Shown here in pieces: positions 14,023 through 22,322 of a DNA stretch of 34,505 nt (position 1 is its first letter; the number at the start of each line of letters is the position of its first letter). The notes beneath the pieces were generated by a model that worked only from the letters and a program-made list of their open reading frames with translations, ran no database searches and was not told the DNA's origin. Location of the stretch: positions 1-34,505 of the forward strand of contig RDYF01000027.1 in the NCBI GenBank assembly GCA_004293285.1. Reading direction: 5' to 3'. Made by a program: the position numbers and the translations under genes. Origin of the DNA: Verrucomicrobiota bacterium (lineage in GTDB: Bacteria > Verrucomicrobiota > Verrucomicrobiia > Verrucomicrobiales > Akkermansiaceae).

Positions 14023-15366
14023 TTACTCGGGTTCGGCGAGGAGGTCGGCGCGACGCAGCAGGGCTTGGGCGGCAGCTTGATTTTTGTTTTGCTCTTGCCA
14101 CCAAGAAGCGAGCAAACGCAGCGCGGCGATGGTTTCCTTTTGGGCATCGGCGGGGTATTGTTTGATGGCATTGCGCAGGCGCGTTTCGGCTGCTTCTTTT
14201 TCGCCCGCTTGCCAATGGGCGAGAGCGCTGTGATAGAGCTGACGTGGGGAAGGCGGGGCATCGTTGGCGATTTTTTCCGCGCGTTGGAAAAAGGCCAGCA
14301 CCTTGGGGGCGGGGCTCTGGGCTTGTTGATGGGCGATGCCGCTGAGATAGAGCAGTTCGCGATCTTGTGGGTAGCGGTGAACGGCTTTTTCAAGCAACGA
14401 ACAAGCGGGTTGGAGCTCGTTGGCTTGGAGGTATTCTTCGCTCAATTGCGCAAATTCTTGCGCATCACCGCCCCGCCGTTGCAGGACTTCGCTGCGGTGT
14501 TTTCGGGCCAGTGGGAATTTTTTTTCCCGCTGATAGAGCTTGGCAAGTGCTTGGTGGGCGACCACCAGTGAGGGGTCGATCTGAAGCGCGTCCTGCAAGG
14601 TTTTTTCCCCTTCTGCGGTCTGCTTGTGGGCGAGCAGCAGAATGCCGAGTCGAACGCGCAGGTCGAGCGAGCTTGGCGCGGCGCGCACGTGTGTTTGCAG
14701 GACCGAAATGGCATCGGTGAGTCGACCAGTTTGACGGAAATGTTCCGCGGCATCGCGCGCGAGCTGCGGATCTTGTGGGGTCAGAGCGAGTCGTTCACGA
14801 AACATCGCATCGAGCTGATCGCGCGACTGCTTGTCGTCTTGATCGCGCAGCAAGCGAGCAAAGGATTGGGCGAGTCGAGGGTCGGCCTGGGGGTGACTTT
14901 GGTACGTTTGGAACAGCGACTCGGATTTTTCCCGCTGACCCAGTTGTTGGTAGAGTCGGAGCAAGCGCTCGATGACACCAGGGTGAGCCGGGTGCTGGGT
15001 TTGGAGCGATTCCAAGTGTTTCACGGCGAGCCCGAGGGCATAATCATCGCCTTCGCTCTGAGCGCGGAGGAAATCCGTGTAAAGAAATTGGGCGTCGAGC
15101 GAGTCGTTGCGACGCTGCGCGAGTTCGCGATAGAGTGTCGAGGCCTTTTTGACATCACCGAGGCGGACGAATTCGGTCGCCAAGCGATGGCCGAGTATAA
15201 TAGAACTAGGATCGGCGTTTTGCGCGCGTGCCAAATGTTGTTGGTAAGCCTGATCCTCTGTGCGTTGCAAGGCGAGCATGGCATGGGCAAACTCGCGCCG
15301 TGCCAGTGCAAAGTCCTCGGCACCCAGGGCGCTGCTGCAGAACAAACAACTGACCAGCCACTTCAT
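14023..15366 (-). CDS. Secreted TPR-repeat protein
   Basis: A 447-residue protein from the ATG at 15366, chosen because it starts a good signal peptide (MKWLVSCLFCSSALGAEDF); the frame is open to 15402. The mature protein is helical with many tetratricopeptide repeats. Typical units end with an Ala/Pro-type turn: ASTLYRELAQRRNDSLDAQF, AISVLQTHVRAAPSSLDLRV, EKTLQDALQIDPSLVVAHQA and ACSLLEKAVHRYPQDRELLY. TPR arrays hold partner proteins together, so this is probably a periplasmic scaffold. No enzymatic domain is seen. It is divergent from nrdR, with 210 bases between the starts. Confidence 0.8.
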   Translation of the reverse strand: MKWLVSCLFCSSALGAEDFALARREFAHAMLALQRTEDQAYQQHLARAQNADPSSIILGHRLATEFVRLGDVKKASTLYRELAQRRNDSLDAQFLYTDFLRAQSEGDDYALGLAVKHLESLQTQHPAHPGVIERLLRLYQQLGQREKSESLFQTYQSHPQADPRLAQSFARLLRDQDDKQSRDQLDAMFRERLALTPQDPQLARDAAEHFRQTGRLTDAISVLQTHVRAAPSSLDLRVRLGILLLAHKQTAEGEKTLQDALQIDPSLVVAHQALAKLYQREKKFPLARKHRSEVLQRRGGDAQEFAQLSEEYLQANELQPACSLLEKAVHRYPQDRELLYLSGIAHQQAQSPAPKVLAFFQRAEKIANDAPPSPRQLYHSALAHWQAGEKEAAETRLRNAIKQYPADAQKETIAALRLLASWWQEQNKNQAAAQALLRRADLLAEPE

Positions 15367-15523
15367 GCAACAAAGCATAAGGCGTTCGTGTCGTGCCTGC
15401 AAGCAGCGATCTCAAGAAGGATGCATCCGCATGCATTTGCGATTTGTTTAAGTTTTGCAAGATATCCGCAGCCGTCGGGAGCACTGATGAATGCAAGGCA
15501 CTAGTTCTGCTACAGAAAATTTT

Positions 15524-15553
15524 TTGACACCACCACATCTAGGTTTCTAGGGT
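15524..15553 (+). promoter_or_regulatory. Candidate sigma-70-type promoter of nrdR
   Basis: A perfect TTGACA (15524-15529), an 18-base spacer and TAGGGT (15548-15553), giving a predicted short leader before the nrdR ATG at 15577. The -10 match is weak. Confidence 0.4.
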
Positions 15554-15576
15554 GAGTGCAGCAAATTTTGCGATTT

Positions 15577-16068
15577 ATGCGGTGCATTCAATGTGGTTCT
15601 CTCAAAGACAAAGTTCTCGACTCGCGAATGTCGAAGGACGGCACGACGATTCGTCGTCGGCGCGAGTGTTTGATGTGTTCCTATCGATACACCTCCTATG
15701 AGCAGATCGAGCGCACCGAGTTGCGGGTTGTCAAGCGCGACGGCACGCGTGAATCCTTGAATCGCGAGAAATTGTTGCGCGGTTTGGTCAAGGCCTGCGA
15801 GAAGCGTCCGGTGGCGATGGATCGATTGGATCGTGCGGTGGAAGAGATTTTGACTGAATTGCACAAAGACCACTTGGCCGAAGTGCCTTCGGCAACGATT
15901 GGGGCGAAGGTCATGGACAAGCTGCACTCGATCGATCCGGTGGCCTATGTGCGTTACGTATCGGTGTATCGGCAATTTGATAACGTTGGTGAATTCATTC
16001 ATGAAATTCAGGCCCTCGAGCGCCGCGCTGCGCGTGATCCCTTGCAACGTCGGCTCTTCAAAGACTAA
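15577..16068 (+). CDS. nrdR: Transcriptional repressor NrdR
   Basis: A 163-residue NrdR, the nucleotide-sensing repressor of ribonucleotide reductase genes. The N-terminal zinc ribbon has C3-x2-C6 (RCIQCGS) and C31-x2-C34 (ECLMCSYRYTSYE) with the usual DSR and RRRRE between them. An ATP-cone (about 49-139, VVKRDGTRESLNREKLLRGL onward) binds ATP/dATP. The conserved ending YVRYVSVYRQFDN is present. The frame opens at a GTG at 15556, but the family starts at the ATG at 15577. It acts in the cytoplasm on NrdR boxes, none of which I recognised in this window; its targets are presumably elsewhere. A co-oriented gene follows after 38 bases. Confidence 0.95.
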   Translation: MRCIQCGSLKDKVLDSRMSKDGTTIRRRRECLMCSYRYTSYEQIERTELRVVKRDGTRESLNREKLLRGLVKACEKRPVAMDRLDRAVEEILTELHKDHLAEVPSATIGAKVMDKLHSIDPVAYVRYVSVYRQFDNVGEFIHEIQALERRAARDPLQRRLFKD

Positions 16069-16106
16069 GCCCCTTTTTCTTTTTCACTTTTTCCCATTTA
16101 TCTCTT

Positions 16107-16676
16107 GTGATCGCACTCATTGGCAATCGTCCTGTTCTTCAAGTTGGCCGCTATCAGGTGAACTGCTACGACTCGCAGTGGATTCGCGAGGCGCTGCGGC
16201 GTGCCATGGAGCGAGCGGAGCGGGAAGATTTTCCCTTTGTGGATGAGATTTGCGATGGGATTTTCCATTATCTGGAGAACAAGTGTTCCTTGCGCTTATT
16301 GCCCTTGCCCGCGTTGTTCGAGAAAATGCGTCGGATGTTGGAACAGATTGGCTGTGAAAGCATTGCCGAGGCATTGCAGCCGTGGGCGCCACCGGTGCAA
16401 GTCAGCCTCTTGCGTTTGGTGGAAGAAAACGAATGCTGTGTTGAGCTCAGCTTATTTCCGCTGTTGCGTCGAGAAATCGATGAGTTATCGGCGGCGGGAG
16501 CGCATCAGATTAGCGTAGGGCAAGTGCGCGAGAGCGTGATGCGGATTCGTCAAACGCAGAAATGGGATCAAGCCTGCGAGCGACTCAAAGGAGAAATCGA
16601 AACTTTTTTGCAGAACTACCAACCGCAGGATTCGAGCGCGATGGCCACGCCCATGGTGATGCATCTGCAAGTATAA
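16107..16676 (+). CDS. NrdR-linked hypothetical protein, possibly ATP-cone-like
   Basis: A 189-residue cytoplasmic protein starting at GTG 16107. No family is firmly recognised. Its first 90 residues follow the ATP-cone pattern: a short strand pair (LQVGRYQVNCYDSQ), a helix (WIREALRRAMERA), another (FVDEICDGIFHYLEN), then ALFEKMRRMLEQIGCESIAEAL. This is the secondary-structure order of the nucleotide-binding cone of NrdR and class I reductases, although the usual KRDG entry is not conserved. The C-terminal half is a helical region (QVRESVMRIRQTQKWDQACERL). Because it follows nrdR by 38 bases in the same orientation, it could act with NrdR in nucleotide sensing. This link is inferred from position and fold pattern only. 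Confidence 0.7.
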   Translation: MIALIGNRPVLQVGRYQVNCYDSQWIREALRRAMERAEREDFPFVDEICDGIFHYLENKCSLRLLPLPALFEKMRRMLEQIGCESIAEALQPWAPPVQVSLLRLVEENECCVELSLFPLLRREIDELSAAGAHQISVGQVRESVMRIRQTQKWDQACERLKGEIETFLQNYQPQDSSAMATPMVMHLQV

Positions 16677-16776
16677 GCTCAGGCGCGATACGCTGGCGTT
16701 GCAGAAGCGGGTGTGAGTTGATTTTTGACTTGCTAAGCGAGGCTTCTGGCACGACACTGTGTTTACCGGCTAGCAC

Positions 16777-16793
16777 TTGGCACGCTCTCTGCT
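16777..16793 (+). promoter_or_regulatory. Sigma-54 (RpoN) promoter of the PII gene
   Basis: TTGGCACGCTCTCTGCT matches the -24/-12 consensus TGGCACG-N4-TTGCW except one base, with GG (16779-16780) and GC (16791-16792) at the required 10-base spacing. Transcription would start near 16804, about 16 bases before the PII start codon. A second TGGCACG lies at 16746-16752 without a proper -12 element. Confidence 0.75.
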
Positions 16794-16813
16794 ATCATAC
16801 CAAAACAACCTGA

Positions 16814-17167
<354 letters not shown>

Positions 17168-17189
17168 GTCGTTGGCTCGAAATTTTACG

Positions 17190-17223
17190 AAAAAAGCCGT
17201 TGCGGTTTGCAACGGCTTTTTTT
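17190..17223. terminator. Bidirectional rho-independent terminator
   Basis: GCCGTTGC (17196-17203) pairs with GCAACGGC (17209-17216) around GGTTT. It is flanked by A's on the left and T's on the right (the A:T pairs extend the stem), so it can serve both the PII gene and the convergent minus-strand gene that ends at 17249. Confidence 0.9.
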
Positions 17224-17248
17224 GGCGAGAAATTTTCGCGGAGGATGA

Positions 17249-19057
17249 TCATTCGAACCGAGGACGATGGTCGCGACCGGCAAAAAGAATGTTGTTCAGC
17301 CGATGATCCAAATCGGGGAGTCCATTGTTGAGGGTCTTGATCGATTCATTGAGCAACTTGTCGTGGAAATTGCCGGTGCCATTGCTCTGGTTGCCGACCT
17401 TTTTCAAGGCGCGAGCGAGTGTGCGGGTGGTATTGGCGAGGTCGATCGCTTGTTCGTAGAGAGCTCTTTCGTTGGTTGAAATGAGTCGATCCAGCGGATC
17501 GAGCGCTTTGCGGCTGGCATCGTGTGCTTCCATCAGTCGACCACTCTGCCAATTTTGTCGATTGCCATTTCTCAATTCATTCAAGATCTGATTGAGCGGT
17601 GCGACAGCGCTACGGATTTCGTAGGCGGTGACCTTGGTGGGAAGCTGAGTGGGGCGTCGGCCATTGGATTGCATCAGCAAGTATTGCGCGGAAGCAAGTT
17701 TGGGAGCGTCCTTGACTGCGGCTTCCAGTCGTGCGCGCACATGGGGGTTGGCGACAAAAGGTCCGATGCTGGAGGTCGACTTGGCGCGAATGCTGGCAAA
17801 AGTGGCCAAGGCCTTTGTGGTGGCAGGATCGGGTTTTTTCAGGCTAAAAGCGATCAGTTCATCGATTTGATCGGCGAGGAAAATGTCATGCTTCATGAAT
17901 ACGCTGAGCTCATCGAGCGCAAGCAGGCCAGGCAGAAGATCGGCGGCACTGCGGGGCAAGACGACCCGCGAAGGCGGCGCGGAGGCGAGGGCGCGAATCA
18001 TTTGCCAGGCATCGGGCGGGAGTGCCAGCTTGCCATCGGGCTGAACGATGCCCACGACAACCCCTGTGGATTCTTGGCCTGTAAGCGCGGCATGAGCGAG
18101 CACTGCGGCCGCGGCAGAGAGGTTTTCGCCATTGCGATGGATGGGATAGGCATTTTGTGTGAACAGCGAGAGTTCCACCACGCCTCCCGTGGGGAGGCCT
18201 CCGCTGAGTTTTTTGAGCCAAGGAACCGTAGCTTGATTGATGGCGAGGAGCGTAGGGCGCATGCGCTCGGGGTCGACGCCCTTGAGATCATACCGAAAAT
18301 CGGGGAATGCCTCATCGATACGGCACTTGAGTTGAACCTGAGCGATCTTGAGAAAACTGCTTTGTCCTTGGGCATCGAGCAGAAAGAGCGGCGTGAGGAT
18401 CGAGCTTTCTTTCAAGGCGAAAGTTACCGGAGCACTGACGGGAGGACTTTGTGATTCCTCGCTGGGAAGGGTTTTTTCCATGGCATCTGCGGGAGGTCCG
18501 ACGCTAGTGAGGTCCGCGGCAGGGGCGGGTGGCGGTACGAAGTCATCGGCTTTGGCGACCCAGTCCGACCACGCGCCTTGCTCCATCTGGTGATTTTTGG
18601 CAGTGGGGTGTTCGGGGTCGACGCGCGACAAGACATCGCCGAGACACCGAGCCAGCAGGGCGGCATCGGCTCCGGCCTCGTCGCTGGCAAGCCATGCCTG
18701 AATGCGCCAGGCTTTTGACTTCGCGATCGTGACGTCTGCGGGGTTCATCGAAGGCATGGGGCGATCTTTCGAAAAAAGATCGAGAGCCTCCTGCGCGGTG
18801 CGGTTGATGGGATCGAGTGCCTGTGCGATGGCAAGAAACTGCGATGCAATGCGTTGTTGCGAAGGGTCTTTAGGGTCGAGCGTGAGACTCAGGGTGGTGA
18901 GCTGAGTCGACAGTTGCTTCATGGTTTCGACATCGATGGGCAACTGGTCGCGTCGAAAAGGCGGGTTATCGTGCGGGGGGATGAAGCGAGCGAAGCAAGG
19001 CGATGTGGCAAGAAGCAGCAGCGCGGTGAGAGGAGTCAAAAGAGAGCTGGCTTTCAT
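17249..19057 (-). CDS. Secreted protein with a degenerate Lon-protease-like domain
   Basis: A 602-residue exported protein (signal peptide about 1-23, LTALLLLATSPCFA). It has an N-terminal helical region, a Pro-rich linker at 170-215, and a central segment at about 290-406 that reads like the proteolytic domain of Lon (MEROPS S16). There GVVVGIVQPDGKLALPPDAW stands for the strand-turn around the family's TGEITLRGxVLPIGG, VVLPRSAADL for VILPxENxxDL, and IFLADQIDELIAFSL for the last helix. The catalytic Ser motif DGPSAG is replaced by NGENLS (309-314) and the Lys motif is lost, so it is probably not a peptidase. The C-terminal 180 residues are helical. The overall family is unknown. It is divergent from a thioesterase gene. 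Confidence 0.75.
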   Translation of the reverse strand: MKASSLLTPLTALLLLATSPCFARFIPPHDNPPFRRDQLPIDVETMKQLSTQLTTLSLTLDPKDPSQQRIASQFLAIAQALDPINRTAQEALDLFSKDRPMPSMNPADVTIAKSKAWRIQAWLASDEAGADAALLARCLGDVLSRVDPEHPTAKNHQMEQGAWSDWVAKADDFVPPPAPAADLTSVGPPADAMEKTLPSEESQSPPVSAPVTFALKESSILTPLFLLDAQGQSSFLKIAQVQLKCRIDEAFPDFRYDLKGVDPERMRPTLLAINQATVPWLKKLSGGLPTGGVVELSLFTQNAYPIHRNGENLSAAAAVLAHAALTGQESTGVVVGIVQPDGKLALPPDAWQMIRALASAPPSRVVLPRSAADLLPGLLALDELSVFMKHDIFLADQIDELIAFSLKKPDPATTKALATFASIRAKSTSSIGPFVANPHVRARLEAAVKDAPKLASAQYLLMQSNGRRPTQLPTKVTAYEIRSAVAPLNQILNELRNGNRQNWQSGRLMEAHDASRKALDPLDRLISTNERALYEQAIDLANTTRTLARALKKVGNQSNGTGNFHDKLLNESIKTLNNGLPDLDHRLNNILFAGRDHRPRFE

Positions 19058-19139
19058 GACGGTGATGGGTATCTGATACTGCTACGAGAAAAAACACCGG
19101 AATGTTGCAAAAGTTTGGTGATTTTGTCAGGGTGTGGGT

Positions 19140-19547
19140 GTGAAATCAGCTGTAACCATTCGCACGCGAGAAGAAGTGATGTTTTTCGACACCGATTGTG
19201 GTGGGGTGGTGCACAATTTGGCATACTTGCGGATGATTGAGACGTGTCGGACGCGATTGGCGGCGCTGATGGGCATGGACTTGCCGACCATGGCACAAAC
19301 GCAATTGTTTCCCGTGGTCGTGAGGACCGAGGTGGATTACCGGATGCCGGCGAAGCTGGGAGATTGGTTGTGCATCGACGGGGCTTTGGCGGAAATCGAG
19401 GGAGCTCGGTTTTGGTGCGAATTTGTGATGACGCGTGAGCGTGATGGTGCGGTGTTGGTCAAAGCTCGGCAGGCGTTGGCCATGGTGCAGATGCCAGAAG
19501 GTCGACCACGTCGCCTGCCAGCCGAGTGGCGACAGCAATGGGGATAG
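19140..19547 (+). CDS. Hotdog-fold acyl-CoA thioesterase (4HBT, YbgC-like)
   Basis: A 135-residue single-domain thioesterase that hydrolyses acyl-CoA (or acyl-ACP) thioesters. The 4HBT signature is clear near the start: FFDTDCGGVVHNLAYLRMIE, with the catalytic Asp in the DTD of the D-x2-G-V-V-x-N/Y block and the helix that follows. The strands PVVVRTEVDYRMPAKLGDWL and FWCEFVMTRERDGAVLVKAR complete the hotdog fold. Two GTG codons (19134, 19140) could start it; 19140 gives MKSAVTIRTREEVMF. It is divergent from the pseudo-Lon protein (77 to 83 bases) and convergent with the small gene ending at 19560. No tol genes are nearby, so the YbgC name is by family only. Confidence 0.88.
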   Translation: MKSAVTIRTREEVMFFDTDCGGVVHNLAYLRMIETCRTRLAALMGMDLPTMAQTQLFPVVVRTEVDYRMPAKLGDWLCIDGALAEIEGARFWCEFVMTRERDGAVLVKARQALAMVQMPEGRPRRLPAEWRQQWG

Positions 19548-19559
19548 GCGGGAGTTTTC

Positions 19560-19823
19560 TCAGAACCAGTGGGGCTCGTCGACCGCGGGATTGGCTTTTT
19601 TGGGTCGGGCGAGCACACCATCGAGCGTGATCAGGTCGTCCATGTTAGGCTCCCAGGAGCCATCGAGCAAGCCGAGCAAATCCTGATGCCAATCGCGTGG
19701 CGGATCACCGGAGCTGGTTCGTTGCTGAAGCAGCAGGGTGATTTCCGCCAAGCGTCCACTGATCATCAGCTCCTTGCGCGTGCGGCGAAGCCAGAGCTCG
19801 ATGAATCGACGGTCTTGGGACAT
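19560..19823 (-). CDS. Small hypothetical protein, partner of the TM2 protein
   Basis: An 87-residue soluble protein from ATG 19823. The frame opens further upstream (19913), but that part overlaps the TM2 gene, and the start at 19823 falls 8 bases after the TM2 stop. It has a basic helix (FIELWLRRTRKELMISGRL), then an acidic half with Trp/Asp pairs (DWHQDLLGLLDGSWEPNMDD) and a Pro-rich end (ARPKKANPAVDEPHWF). No family is recognised. Tight co-orientation makes translation with the TM2 gene likely. Confidence 0.65.
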   Translation of the reverse strand: MSQDRRFIELWLRRTRKELMISGRLAEITLLLQQRTSSGDPPRDWHQDLLGLLDGSWEPNMDDLITLDGVLARPKKANPAVDEPHWF

Positions 19824-19830
19824 AATGCCA

Positions 19831-20163
19831 TTAAAACCAGCCTTTGCGGCCTTGGATGTAGAGACGAGAAAATTCTTCGTCGGATTTGGTGAGGTAAATG
19901 ATGCCCTCGACAAAGCCGATGATCATGACGATGTAAGAAGGGATACCGCATGCCAAAATGCCGAGCAAGGTCGCAGCAAGCATGATGATTCCTTCCTTGG
20001 AGTAACCGAGGACGAATTTGTGAATGCCGAGTCCACCGAAAAGAATGCCGAGCACTCCTGCGAGGATTTTCTTGTCAGCACCGATTGGTTTGCCATCAGG
20101 ACCGAGCGGAGACTGAGGAGAAAAACCTTGATTTGGGGATTGATGGGATTGTTCGTTGGACAT
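19831..20163 (-). CDS. TM2 domain membrane protein
   Basis: A 110-residue inner-membrane protein with one TM2 domain. A Pro/Gln-rich N-terminus (SPNQGFSPQSPLGPDGKP) precedes two membrane helices. The first is GILFGGLGIHKFVLGY, with the conserved G-x-F/L-G-x2-F/H-x-FYLG type core, and the second is AATLLGILACGIPSYIVMIIGFVEGIIYL, with the conserved loop between them and an acidic/aromatic cytoplasmic end. TM2 proteins are widespread, with no agreed bacterial function. The gene is first in a two-gene minus-strand unit and divergent from the SAM-binding protein gene. Confidence 0.9.
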   Translation of the reverse strand: MSNEQSHQSPNQGFSPQSPLGPDGKPIGADKKILAGVLGILFGGLGIHKFVLGYSKEGIIMLAATLLGILACGIPSYIVMIIGFVEGIIYLTKSDEEFSRLYIQGRKGWF

Positions 20164-20213
20164 GGTGTCGTAGAAATACTAGAGTCGAAGCGCTGAGGCA
20201 ACGATAAAACAAC

Positions 20214-20903
20214 ATGAAACCACGCATCATTCTCGCTCAAACGACGCTTGCCGACGGCAGCTCCCTGGAACTCCATGAACATGATGGCAGAAAATACCTG
20301 CATGCACATGGGCAACAGTGGGCTGGCACAGGCAATGTCATTGCGGAAGAAGAGCTGGCTAAGCTGGGCACGCATCCCTTTCGTCCGGCGCGTCAACCGC
20401 GGGTGTGGGTAATGGGGCTAGGACTCGGGGCCTTGGCCGATGCGGTGGTGCGTGCGTTGCCGCAGAAAAAAGCGGAGTTTACGATCTATGAACCCTTGCG
20501 CGAGCTGACCCAGTGGCAGAAATCGTTTTTCTCCGAGCGCGAGTATCTGCGCGATTCGCGAGTGCGTTGGAAAAGTCAGCTATCGCCGTCCGATTTGGCG
20601 CGCGAAGAGGGTGGGTTGCATGCGATTTTGTTGCAGGCCGATGCTTGTCCGATGGAAAATGGCAAGTTGCTCATCGACGACAAGCGCTGGCTCGGAGCGA
20701 TGCGCGATTCCTTGCAACAAGGCGGCGTGCTGGGTATTACGGCATCGCGCATCATCTCGGGCATGTATCAGCGACTGCGTCGTGCCGGCTTTGATGTTGT
20801 AGAGCATTTTGTCGAAAGCCATCCAAGTGCGAAAAAACCGCGTCGTTATCCGATTTGGCTCGCGCGCAAGCAAGCCCAAGAGCGGGGTCCTATGGCACGC
20901 TGA
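20214..20903 (+). CDS. Spermidine-synthase-like SAM-binding protein
   Basis: A 229-residue cytoplasmic protein with the layout of the polyamine aminopropyltransferase/methyltransferase fold. A short beta-rich N-terminus is followed by motif I VWVMGLGLGALADAVVRAL (about 64-82), the acidic ribose-binding strand FTIYEPLREL (E), and a late strand and helix GVLGITASRIISGMYQRLRRAGF. The catalytic Asp pair of true spermidine synthases is not evident, so a role as aminopropyltransferase is doubtful; a methyltransferase role is possible. It starts a run of seven plus-strand genes, but the 21-base gap to the HlyD-like gene gives no proof of shared function. Confidence 0.68.
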   Translation: MKPRIILAQTTLADGSSLELHEHDGRKYLHAHGQQWAGTGNVIAEEELAKLGTHPFRPARQPRVWVMGLGLGALADAVVRALPQKKAEFTIYEPLRELTQWQKSFFSEREYLRDSRVRWKSQLSPSDLAREEGGLHAILLQADACPMENGKLLIDDKRWLGAMRDSLQQGGVLGITASRIISGMYQRLRRAGFDVVEHFVESHPSAKKPRRYPIWLARKQAQERGPMAR

Positions 20904-20924
20904 ACGACACGAAGAAAGAAACCG

Positions 20925-22322
20925 ATGAAAACGATCGCTATTGCAATGATGATAAGCTGCTGCGCCATGGCGGCAGAAGTGGCGGAGATCAAGCGCGGCG
21001 ACATCTGGGTCAAGCCGACCTTTGCTGCGACGGTCTTACCGGAAAAAGTCGTGCGTTTGAAAGTCGACGCCGAGGAGTGGCAGGACTTTGTCATTGAGGA
21101 AATTCAGCCGCACGGCGCGCAGGTCAAAAAGGGTCAGGTTTTGGTGCGTTTTGACGACAAGGACTATCAGAAAAAACTCCGAGATGCTCAGTCGGCATCG
21201 GCCAGTGCGGCGCTTCAACTGCAAAATGCCGAGGTTGAATACAAAACGATCAAGGCCCTGTTGCCGAGTCAATTGCAGGCTGCTCAGCAAAAGGCCGAGC
21301 ATGCGGCGGAGGCATGGAAGTATTTCCAAACAACACGTCGTCAGGCGGAAATTCGAGAAGAGGATTTGTCGCTGCGACAAACCGAACTGCGACTTGAATC
21401 GGCGCGCGAGGAATTGGTGCAGTTGGAGAAAATGTATAAGGCCGATGATCTCACGGAAAACACCGAGGAGATCATTTTGAAGCGTCAGCGCGAAACGGTG
21501 AAGGCGTATGAAACGACTCTCGATTTGGCAAAGCTGAGTCATCGACGCAAGATCGATGTCGCCCTGCCGCGCGAGGGCGTGGAGCTGAAGCGTGCGGCGG
21601 AGTCGGCCGAGGCGGAGTGGAAACAGACCGAGCAAAATTTGCCGCGTCAGGTCGAGCTCAAGCGCATGGCTTACGAAGAAGCCCGCGTGGCGCAGCAGCG
21701 TCGAACCGATGCATGGGAGCGATTGCAGAAAGAGCAGTCGAGCTTTGTGATCCGAGCGACGGAAGACGGCTGGTTTTACTACGGCGTCATGCAGGAGGGT
21801 CGCTGGACCGTCAGTGAAGCGCAAAAAGCCCTCGCGGTGGATCAATCGGTAGCGCCGAACAAAGTGTTCGCATGTCTTGTCCCGCAGAAGAGCAAGCTGC
21901 GATGGGATGCCTTGGTCGATGAATCGACTGTGCGCTTGCTTCGCGTCGGTCAGCAGGGTCATGCTTTGATGACAGGCGCTGCCGAGCAGGTGGTGGCCTT
22001 TCGCCTCAAAGAAATCGCCCGCGTGCCGAATGCGGATCAGCGATATCCAGTTGTCTGCGAGATCGACTCCGCCGATGCCTTGTCGGCTGTGGTTGCTGGC
22101 ATGACGGCGAAGTTGCAAGTGAATGTCTATCGTCAACCTCAGGCACTTTTGGTGCCCGAAAAAGCGCTGCGTTTGAACCAAGACGGAGCTTGGGAGCTAC
22201 AGTGTTTGCAGGCCGATCAGTCCATCAAGTCGATCGTCGTCAAACGAGGCATGACATGGGGCGAGCGAGTGGAAGTTCTGTCTGGTGTCGAAGAAGGGCA
22301 AAAAATTCAAATTGTCGAGTGA
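20925..22322 (+). CDS. HlyD/RND-type periplasmic adaptor protein
   Basis: A 465-residue exported adaptor of the membrane fusion family, which links inner-membrane transporters to outer-membrane channels. A signal peptide of about 16 residues (ending AMAAEV) is followed by the split lipoyl-type half, IEEIQPHGAQVKKGQVLVRFDD at about 58-79. A long coiled coil (about 85-285, rich in Q, E, K and A) follows, then the returning beta-barrel with LRVGQQGHALMTG, GMTAKLQVNVYRQPQALLVPEKAL and a C-terminal EVLSGVEEGQKIQIVE. No permease, ABC ATPase or TolC-like gene is adjacent, so it is an orphan adaptor here. Its TGA stop overlaps the ATG of the next gene by one base, so translation is coupled. Confidence 0.87.
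   Translation: MKTIAIAMMISCCAMAAEVAEIKRGDIWVKPTFAATVLPEKVVRLKVDAEEWQDFVIEEIQPHGAQVKKGQVLVRFDDKDYQKKLRDAQSASASAALQLQNAEVEYKTIKALLPSQLQAAQQKAEHAAEAWKYFQTTRRQAEIREEDLSLRQTELRLESAREELVQLEKMYKADDLTENTEEIILKRQRETVKAYETTLDLAKLSHRRKIDVALPREGVELKRAAESAEAEWKQTEQNLPRQVELKRMAYEEARVAQQRRTDAWERLQKEQSSFVIRATEDGWFYYGVMQEGRWTVSEAQKALAVDQSVAPNKVFACLVPQKSKLRWDALVDESTVRLLRVGQQGHALMTGAAEQVVAFRLKEIARVPNADQRYPVVCEIDSADALSAVVAGMTAKLQVNVYRQPQALLVPEKALRLNQDGAWELQCLQADQSIKSIVVKRGMTWGERVEVLSGVEEGQKIQIVE

Noticed and set aside
14626..15504. A 292-codon plus-strand ORF over the TPR gene
   Set aside because: Antisense to the TPR repeats; no family features.
15403..15576. An NrdR box upstream of nrdR
   Set aside because: No AT-rich palindrome close to the known NrdR box was recognised in the divergent region; only a promoter-like TTGACA was seen.
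21036..22181. A 381-codon minus-strand ORF within the HlyD-like gene
   Set aside because: Mirror frame of the coiled-coil region, rich in L, H, Q and F.
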